From: Myxococcales bacterium
GTDB lineage: Bacteria; Myxococcota_A; Polyangia; Haliangiales; Haliangiaceae
DNA length: 64,000 nucleotides
Reading direction: 5' to 3'
Assembly: GCA_016717005.1 (NCBI GenBank)
Contig: JADJUF010000020.1
Coordinates: 83,758 to 147,757 of the forward strand
Both the position numbers and the translations under genes were made by a program. This document shows positions 56,465 through 64,000 of the stretch, in pieces. Position 1 is the stretch's first letter. The number at the start of each line of letters is the position of its first letter. The notes beneath the pieces are model-generated. The model was not told the origin of the DNA. It did no database searches and saw only the letters and a list, made by a program, of their open reading frames with translations.

Positions 56465-59400
56465 ATGAGCGCCGGCGATCCGCCGCCCAGCGATCCAAGC
56501 GTTCGCACCCACGATCGCGCCGGTCACCAGCCAGCGCCCGCCGGTGCCGAGCGTCGACGGCGGTCCGCCCACGGGCCCGGCGCTCGCTGGGCGTCGAGTC
56601 GTACCAGGACACGATCGCCGGGGCGGCGATCCGCGCGCCGACGCGACGATCGCCATGGACGACCTGCCGCTGACCGACCCGGCCCAGTACGTCTCGAGCG
56701 AGGTCGCCCGCGGCGGCATGGGGCCCGCATCATCGCCGCCCACGATCGCATCCTCGGGCGGCCGGTGGCGCTCAAGGAGTTGCTCCACGCCGACCCCGAG
56801 CACGCCGCGCGGTTCCGGCGCGAGGCGCTGATCACCGCCCGCCTCCAGCACCCGGCGATCGTGCCGGTCTACCAGGCCGGGCGCTGGCCGTCCGGCGAGC
56901 CGTTCTACGCGATGAAGCTGGTCAGCGGGCGCCCGCTCGATCGCGCGATCGCCGAGGCCCGGACCCTGAGCAGCGCCCTGGCCTTGCTCGCGACGATCAC
57001 TCGTCGCGGTCGACGCGATCGCCTACGCCCACCCAAGCGCGTGGTCCACCGCGATCTCGCCGGCCAACGTGCTCGTGGGCGACTTCGGCGAGATCGTCGT
57101 CATCGACTGGGGCCTGGCCGAGCGATCTCGACGACGACTCGCCCGACTCGCTGCCGGGGACGCGCACCGAGCGCGACCAGCCGCGCCGCGCAGCCCGACC
57201 ACGTCCGACGAGCCGGCCCTGACGGTGGCCGGCGCGGTGATCGGGACGCCGGCCTACATGCCGCCCGAGCAGGCCCGGGGCGAGGTCGTCGACGAGCGCG
57301 CAGACGTCTTCAGCCTCGGCGCGATGCTCTACCACCTGCTGGCCGGGGCCCCGCCCTACGCCGCCAAGACCGCCACCGACGTGCTGGCAACGCTGCGGCG
57401 ATCGAGGGCAAGGTCGAGCCGCTCGCGACCCGGGCGCCCGACGCGCCGGCCGATCTGATCGCGATCATCGCCCGCGCGATGGCCCACGAGCCCGGCGATC
57501 GCTACCCGACCGCGCAGGCGCTGGCCGAGGAGCTGCGCCGGTTCCAGACCGGCAAGCTGGTGGCCGCGCACCGCTACCGCTGCGCGAGCGGGTCGCGCGG
57601 TTCGTGCGCCGGCACCGGGCCGCGGTCGCGATCGCCGCGGTCGCGTTCGTCGCGTTCGTCGCGCTCGGCACGCTGGCGCTGCGGCGGATCGTGGTCGAGC
57701 GCGATCGGGCCGAGGCCCAGCGGCAGCTCGCCGATCAGCGCCAGCGGGCCGAGGGCGTCGTCGATCACCTGATCTCCGACATGCGCAACCGGCTCGGCGC
57801 GATCGGCCGCAAGGATCTGCTGGCCGGCATCGGCGCGCAGGTCCGCGACTACTACCAGCAGCTGGCGCGCAGCCCCACCGGCATCACCGACGACGATCGC
57901 GAGCGGCTGGCGATCGCCCTGTACACGCTGGGCCAGGCCGAGGAGGAGCGCGGCGATCTCGACTCGGCGGCCGTGACCCTGAGCGAGGGCCGGACCCAGC
58001 TCGAGGGCCTGCTGGCGCGCGCGCCCGCGCACCCGCGCACGCTCGATCGGCGACGCATCCTGGGCGAGATGCTGGTCGAGGTCGGCCGGGTGCTGCACGC
58101 GCGCGGCCAGTTCGTCGGCGAGGTCGAAGGACCTACCGCAGCGCGCTCGGCCACTACGAGGACTTCCCGCGCAGCCGCCCTGACGATCGCGCCGCGCTCC
58201 TGGGCAGCGCCGTCGCCCGCGATCTGATCGGCGACGTGGTCCGCAACCAGGGCCAGATCGACGTCGCGTTCGGCGAGTACCAGGCGGCGATGACGGCCCG
58301 GCAGCGCGTGGTCGACGCCGCGGTCAGCGCCGGGATCGGCGACGGCGGCCCGCGCGCGGCGACCTGGCCACCAGCCACCTCAAGATCGCGTCGACGCTCC
58401 AGGCCCGCGGCGACCGGCCGGCGCGCTGGCCGAGTACGCGCATGCGAGAGCTTGCGGGCCGAGGTCGCGTCGGCCGAGCTCGAGAACTCGAGCCGGCAGC
58501 TCGATCTGGTCAAGGCCCGCATGCAGGTCGCCGACCTGCAGAAGGAGCTGGGCGAGATCACCTCGGCCGAGGACACCCTGCAGCAAGGCGGTGGCGACGC
58601 TCGACGGCCTGCTGCGCCGCGAGTCCGGCAACGCCGCGTGGCGGCGCGAGCGGGGCCTGGCGCTGCCGAGCTGGGGCCTGGCGCTCGTCGACAAGGGCGA
58701 CGCCCGCAACGCCACCCAGCTCCTCGAGCAGGCGCTCGCCAACCACTCGATCTCGAGTGCGAAGGATCCCACCAACGCCAGCTGGCAGATCGACGTGTCG
58801 CGCATCCACTTCCGGCTGGCCGACGCGCGCCCGTGGCGCGGCGACGTGGCGCGGTGCGCTCGACGGTTGGCACCGCGCGCGCGATCCGCTCGCAGATCTC
58901 GCGAAGGACCCACCAACCCGCTGTGGCAGCGCCTGGTCGCGTGGAGCGACGCGAGATCTCCTGCGCCCAGCTCTGGCCAACGGGAGTTCGAGGCGGCGCT
59001 GACCGCCGCGGTCGCCGCCCGGGACGCCCGGGCCACGCTCCTCGCCGGCAGCCCCGATCCAGGCCGGGGTCCGAACGAGCGGGCCCAGGCCGAGGTGCTG
59101 ATCGCGCGGATCCACGCCCGCCGGAGGGCGCGGCGCCGAGGCCGCGACCGCGATCGATCGCGCGATCGGCCTGGCTGACAAGCTCGTGGCCGACGACGAG
59201 GTCAACCTCGAGTGGAAGGGAGAACCTGGTCGGCGCGCTGACCGTGCGCGGCGACCTCGGCTCGCCCGCGGCAAGGCCGCCGCGTCGCTGGCCGACGCCG
59301 ATCGCGCGGTGGTCCAGGGCCTGGTCGCGATCGCGGCGTCGCCCGAGTCGGCGGTGTGGATCATGCTCGTGGCCGAGGCCCGGTTCCTGCGCGCCCGCGC

Positions 59401-59563
59401 CGTCCGCGCGCTGGCGCCGCGGCGAGCCCGTCGCAGCGCGACAACGCCGAGGAGGACGTCGCCGCCGCCTACGAGCTGCTCGATCGTCTGAGCGAGTCAG
59501 GCCACCTCGCCGCCGATCACCGCCCCGCTGTGGTCCCGGGTCAAGGTCGCGAAGCTGCGCTGA
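56465..59563 (+). CDS. Ser/Thr kinase with TPR-type C-terminus, multiply frame-disrupted
   Basis: ATG 56465 or a later ATG (about 56655, MDDLPLTDPAQYVSSEVARG). Kinase pieces occur in sequence but in different frames: PVALKELLHADPEHAARFRR, HPAIVPVYQAGRWPSGEPFY, VVHRDLAPANVLVGDFGEIV, VIDWGLAE, GTPAYMPPEQARGEVVDERA, VFSLGAMLYHLLAGAPPY. A membrane helix (AVAIAAVAFVAFVALGTLAL, about 57.6 kb) is followed by TPR-like helices up to VKVAKLR-stop at 59563. About ten frame changes are needed. DWG replaces DFG, which occurs in related kinases. Intact, it would be about 1030 residues. Confidence 0.65.
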
Positions 59564-59699
59564 CCGCGCGGCGCCGCCGGACCAGCTCGGCGAACGGTCG
59601 GTCGTCGTCGGCTCCGGCGCCGGCCGACGTGTTCCCAACGCCGAGGCCTGCGCGGCGCTGTCGCGCGGTGCCGGCTGCGCGCAGATCGCCGCCGTCGTC

Positions 59700-60813
59700 A
59701 CCGGCCAGTGGCGACGCTGACGTCGACGCTGGCGAAGTACGCCGACGCGGTCCCGGTCAAGACCGCCGATGCGCTGATGCCGGGCGCCGAGCAGCGGAAC
59801 GTCGCCGTCGCGGGCAGCCGCCGATGCAGCTGATCGTGATCCGCCGTCGGGACACGGAGCGTCGAGGCGCGCCCCGGAGGTGCGCGGCCAGCGGCGTCGA
59901 GCCGGTCGCGCGGGGGGCGGCGTGGCCGGTGCGACCGCTGCAGCTTGATCACGGAACTTCCAGCTGACGTTGTCCCCGCCGACGCCGGTGGCCTTGTTGG
60001 GCGCGTCGTAGCCGAACCGCAGCGCGGCCCGCAGCTCGTAGGCGCCCCGGACCATCGACGAGCACTGGAACTTCGCCCGAGGAACTTGCCGTCGACGGTC
60101 ACGTCGGCGCCGCGCTTCATCTTGGCGTCGCAGGTGAGGTCGGGCGGCAGGGTCGAGGAACACCTCGGGCACCATGTTGTTCCAGTTGAGCCAGGTCGCC
60201 AGCTTGACCTCGACCTGGACGTCGAACTTGTCGCCGGCTTGATCGGCGCGGTCGGCCCACTCTGGGTGGTGTCGAACTTCGTGGATGCCTCCTTGACCAG
60301 CGCGGCGACCTTGGCGTCGCGGGCGTCGAGCTGATCGAGATCCGCGGTGGTCGTGACCAGCTGGACCTTGCCCTCGGTGCCGACGACGATCGACACCGGC
60401 ATCGCGCCGAACCTGAGCTCCTTCAGCAGCGCGCCCGGATGGCTTGCCGTGGCGACCGCGCCGGCGCCGACCTCGCCCCGGACCGGGTCGAGCTTCTTGG
60501 CGTCGCGCGCGGTCTGCGCGCCGATGTTGGGCGATCACGTAGACCATCATTGCCGGTCTCGCGCATGTTGTAGATGCGCGAGGTCGTCCTTGCAGGCCTC
60601 GACCTTTGGGCTTCAGAACCAGTGGACGACCACCCGCTTTGGCAGTCCCGCCTTGACCGGCGCGCTCGAGCCAGGACTCTGAGCGTCGCCAGTGGCGGGT
60701 TGCCGGGGACCAGGACGTCGGCGGCGGCGGTGCGGCGCACAGCGCCAGGGCCGCGTGCGCACGGCCAGCGAGCGGGCCACCCAAAAAAAAAAAAAAAAGG
60801 GAAGGGTCGACCA
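59700..60813 (-). CDS. Probable periplasmic protein, heavily frame-disrupted
   Basis: Fragments on the minus strand in two or three frames: KAGLPKRVVVHWF, CKDDLAHLQHA, GAMPVSIVVGTEGKVQLVTT, DAKVAALVKEASTKFDTTQ, FDVQVEVKLATWLNWNNMVP, RGAYELRAALRFGYDAPNKA, GVGGDNVSWKF. A start near 60813 (MVDPS) would lead into a signal-like stretch interrupted by a 16-A run (60783-60798), an obvious artefact. VVVHWF recalls a redoxin but no CxxC is seen. I cannot name a family. Boundaries are approximate. Confidence 0.4.
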
Positions 60814-60984
60814 TGAGGGGATTCCCCACACCTCGGGCGGCGCGCCCTGCGCCGGATAGGGGGTTAGACCGACGTCGCCGCCCGATGTTCACTGGCCGGC
60901 GGCTCGGCCAGGAGCCGAGCTGATCGGCGGGTTCCGGTGAGCGGCAAGAGGCATTACCGGGCCGCGGCACATGAGGCCTGGGCC

Positions 60985-62928
60985 CGACCGTCGAGCGGCT
61001 TCGCCCGCGACCGCGGGCGCGGCCCATGGGCCGACCAGGATCCGGGCCGGCGCGTACGCAGGTCGGGGGCGGCGGGAGCTCTTCGCCGCCGGCGCCCTCG
61101 GTCACCACCACTGGAGGCGTGCAGGAACAGATCGAGCGCCGACAGGAGCCGCGCTTCGCCCCGAGCGGTTCGAGCGCCCGGAGCTCAGGCGCCAGGTCGA
61201 GGTGCGCTCGGCGCTGCGCGACGCGTCGGCGTACGTCGAGCACGCAGCCGACCCGGACCAGGCCCTCGACCGCGACCGCGGCGCCTGACGGCATCGCGCC
61301 GTCGGTGCGACTCTGGCCGATGGATCAGCGGCTCGGATCGTCGGACGCGGTCAGGCGAAGACGCCGCCGTCGGCGTCGTCGTAAAGCGCGCGCGGATCGC
61401 GCCGATCAGCGCCGCCCGGCCTGCCAGTAGCGGCTTCCGAGCGTGGCCTCGCCCAGGTCGAACAGCGCGGCGGCGACGAACGCGTAGTCCTCGATCGTGC
61501 CGTCGAGCTTGTGGCGCCGGCCTTGGTACACGCGCGCCAGGCGATCGCCGTCGCGATCATGCGCGCCAGCAAGAAGTCGCCGACCCGGCGGGCCAGCGCC
61601 AGCGCCGGCGCGTGGCCGGTCGCGTTCCACGCTCCGCACCAGCCCGGTCACGGCCAGGCCGTTCAGCCGGCCAGGACCTTGTCGTCGGGTGGCCGGCGCC
61701 ACCCGGGCCTGGGCGCGGTCAGGAGCCGCGCGCGCAGCTCGGCGAGGTGGGCCTCACCGGAGGCAGTCCCCGAGCGGCGTGGTCCGCGCGCCAGCACGGT
61801 CGCGTGCTCTAAGTTGCCGGCGGTGGTCACGCCGTGGCCCGCAGAGCTGGGGCGCGTCGACGAAGGCCGAGTGCGTCGCGCACCTGGTGGGGCGTCCAGA
61901 CGTAGTACTTGCCCTCCTCGCCCTCGCTGTCAGCGTCCGCCGCGACGCGTACAGCCCGCCGCCGGGATCCGACGGCGCGCGCCAGGTACCCGACGGTCTC
62001 CTCGATGATCTGGGCGGGGCGGGCCGCGGGTGAGCGCGGCAGGCGTCGCCGTAGACCGCCAGCAGCCGGCCGTTGTCGTAGAGCTTCTTCTCGAAGTGCG
62101 GCACCGCCCAGCGCTCGTCGACCGAGTAGCCGCGCGAACCCGCCGCCGAGGTGATCGTGCAGAGGCCGCCCTCCGAAGCCCTCGCCGTCCGCCCACCGGA
62201 CGAAGCGTCCTGGGCCGGGGCGCGCCGAAGCCAACCGGGCCACCCGGGCCAAGAGCTCGTGGGCCGAGCTCGACGAAGAACGGCTTGGCGCGCCCGCCAG
62301 GCCGCGCGTGCTCCGAGGTCGCACCCGCGATCTGCCGCCGCCCGGCCGCGACCAGGAGCGACGCGCTGGCGCTGCCGCCGGCGACCGGCTGGCCGCGGTA
62401 GTGGCGATCGACCTGAACAGGCCCTCGACCCCCCTCGACGTTCTCCATGACCTTTGGGCCGCTCCTCGCGGTAGCCCCGGGCGCTGGCCCGCACACTTGC
62501 TGAAGCTGGGCCGGTTGTAGCGGTCTGCTACCCAGGAGTACTTGAGGAAGAACGGCCGCCCGTCGGGGCACAGAAGGCCGACAGCGGCCACGCCGCCCTC
62601 GCCCAGCACCTGGATCGCGTTCATGAGAGGCGGCGATATCGACGTCGGGCCGCTCCTCTCGCGATCGACCTTTGATCGTTGACGTAGAGCCCGTTCATCA
62701 AGGCCGCGATCGCCGGATCCTCTGGCGAAGCTCTCGTGGGCCATGACGTGGCCCAGTGGCAAGCGGCGTAGCCGATCGAGACGAACCACTGGCTTGTCGA
62801 GGCGTGCGCGGCGACGAAGGCCTCGGCGCCCCACGCGGTACCAGTCTGACCGGGTTGTCCCGGTGCGCAGCAAGCAGGTAGGGCGACGACTCGCCGGCAG
62901 GCGGTTGGGGCATAGCCCGGGGCGTCAT
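60985..62928 (-). CDS. DUF255/YyaL-type protein with thioredoxin-like domain, frame-disrupted
   Basis: ATG 62928 opens AGESSPYLLAAHRDNPV, the family start (SPYL...HNPV). Other fragments in order: SIGYAACHW followed by VMAHESFARG (the CHWC thioredoxin-like site is split by a frame change), GGVAAVGLLCPDGRPFFLKY, GGGFARLLGRRALGG with YSVDERWAVPHFEKKLYDNG in the other frame, DADSEGEEGKYYVWTPHQV, LYDDADGGVFA and TDGAMPSGAAVAVEGLVRVG. This family has an N-terminal thioredoxin fold and a C-terminal six-hairpin glycosidase-like domain. The stop is uncertain. Confidence 0.65.
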
Positions 62929-62958
62929 CCGCGCCGTTGAAGCGCAAGGCGGCGGCGC

Positions 62959-64000
62959 CTAAGGATCGCCCGTGGCCTGCCGAGCCTGGGCCACACGCAG
63001 CGCCGCCGCAAGGAGGATCAACACTGTGAAGGTCAGCATGGCCGCTAAGAAGTAAATGCCGAGCAAGAGCCTGATGCCGCTGGCGGCGACAACCGCCGAA
63101 GCTGTGGTTCGCAGATGAAGGCTACCGGACGCCGGGGGCAGTTTCGGGCGGAACAGTGCGCAGGAGCACGGCGTTGACCGGGGAGGTCGACAGGAAGATG
63201 CCGACGTTGACGACGAAGACCAGCACGAAGAACAGCGCCGCCGACGGCGACAGAACGCCATCGCGGTGAACGGCGCCACCGCCACGCCGATGGCGCAGAT
63301 GCAGGAGCGCGTTGGTGCCGCGCGCGTGCTGGCGTTGATCGTGATCGCCGGCCGACGGGTAGCGCCGCAGCGCCTGATCGACCCAGCAACCACCGATGAT
63401 CGTGCCGATCGCCCCGGCGACGACGATGACCGCGCCCAGCCAGGTGCCATTTGGCGCCAGCCGGGCTCGAGGTGGTAGCGGCGGACCAGGAACGTCGGGC
63501 CCCAGTGCGCCGAAACGCGCCGACCGCGGCGGTGTGAGCGATGTAGCCGGCGACCGCGCGCGGCGGTACAGCGGGATGCGCCACAGCGTCCGGGCGTTGC
63601 CGAGGATGCCCCGGCCGCGCGACCTCGGTCCGACGGGCCAGCTCGGCGATCGGCAGGCAGGTCACTTGCGGCGAAACCCAGAGGCCGGGGCCGCCGCCGA
63701 CGAAGAACGCGGTGCGCAGGCCCCAGTGCGCGGCGATCTGCGCGCCCAGCACCATGCCGACAGCCGGGCGATCGGCGTGGCCAGGTAAGAAGATCGCCAG
63801 CGCCTTGCCCGCCGCAGTCGGCCGGGGGTGATGTCGTCGATGATCATCGGCGCCGGGGGTCCGCGTAGCTGGCTTCGCCGATGCCGACCACGGCGCACGT
63901 CCAGCAGGCTCGTGAGATCGCCAGCCAGGCCGGTGCGCGGTCGCGACGCTCCACACACGCCGCCGCCGAACGCGATCAGCGACCGCCATGATGGCGCGCG
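62959..64000 (-). CDS. MFS transporter, 5'-partial and frame-disrupted
   Basis: Runs off the right edge of the window on the minus strand. Fragments in different frames: PAPMIIDDITPG, GMVLGAQIAAHWGLRTAFFV, GGGPGL, VAGYIAHTAAVGAFR, and a last helix LLLGIYFLAAMLTFTVLILL before RVAQARQATGDP-stop at 62959. Pieces fit the 12-helix major facilitator fold. The early segment (a Tyr/Ala-rich motif before PMIIDDI) recalls the Spinster-like group of bacterial MFS proteins. The substrate is unknown. Upstream end and frame are not reliable. Confidence 0.55.

Noticed and set aside
60783..60798. Poly-A tract as a real regulatory element
   Set aside because: Sixteen A residues inside a likely signal-peptide region of a GC-rich, error-dense stretch are best explained as a sequencing error.

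Overview
The window is about 64 kb of very GC-rich DNA. Its gene content points to the Myxococcota (Polyangia, Haliangiales/Kofleriaceae-like). It has several cytosolic or membrane Ser/Thr kinases, ECF sigma factors paired with a kinase or a FecR-type regulator, many Cys-rich lipoproteins, MYXO-CTERM-like tails, and a System I cytochrome c maturation operon with unusual components. Almost every reliable stop is TGA and genes often overlap by ATGA or GTGA. I saw no tRNA, rRNA, CRISPR array or complete insertion sequence.

Layout. 1-5.7 kb: 3' end of prfC, a secreted protein, a polysaccharide deacetylase, a secreted barrel-like protein, and an ECF sigma/FecR/lipoprotein cluster. 5.8-14.3 kb: a secreted metalloprotease, a DUF4333-type lipoprotein, kinases, a lipoprotein hydrolase, an acyl-CoA dehydrogenase/GIDE pair and a lectin-like lipoprotein. 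14.3-17.8 kb: a kinase-TPR protein divergent from an ECF sigma factor. 17.8-26.9 kb: a nine-gene cytochrome c maturation operon (ccmE, fused ccmF-ccmH, CcmI-like, a 731-residue secreted protein, ccmA, ccmB, ccmC, CcmD-like, a small membrane protein). 27.0-31.4 kb: moaA, an orphan small gene, a degenerate repeat array ending in the tail of a lost MscS channel, a Dam-type methylase behind an AT-rich island, and a fatty-acid desaturase. 31.6-32.0 kb is an almost pure G/C block, probably a sequencing artefact. 32.0-42.5 kb: a C69 peptidase, a flavin amine oxidase, an Old Yellow Enzyme, an ATPase, a double-Usp protein, a decayed transporter/Usp gene, a DUF389 protein, an HPF-like protein and an M23 peptidase. 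42.6-46.7 kb: an operon of a FadL-like porin, a PLP lyase and an M81 (MlrC-like) protein. 46.9-51.9 kb: secreted proteins, a phosphodiesterase-like membrane protein and hflX. 51.9-64 kb: nearly every gene is interrupted by small indels, so coordinates there are approximate (DUF2271/DUF3570/DUF4266 locus, cytochrome-like lipoproteins, alpha/beta hydrolase, kinase-TPR, DUF255 protein, MFS transporter).

The most striking sequence-level pattern is promoter architecture. At about seventeen genes a -10-like hexamer ends only 5-7 nt before the start codon, and at five of these a TTGnnn -35 lies 17-18 bp further upstream. This predicts widespread leaderless transcription. Other points of note are the CXXXY-type CcmE combined with a CcmF-CcmH fusion, tandem duplications placed exactly over gene 3' ends, and the tandem two-hairpin element at 54.2-54.4 kb.
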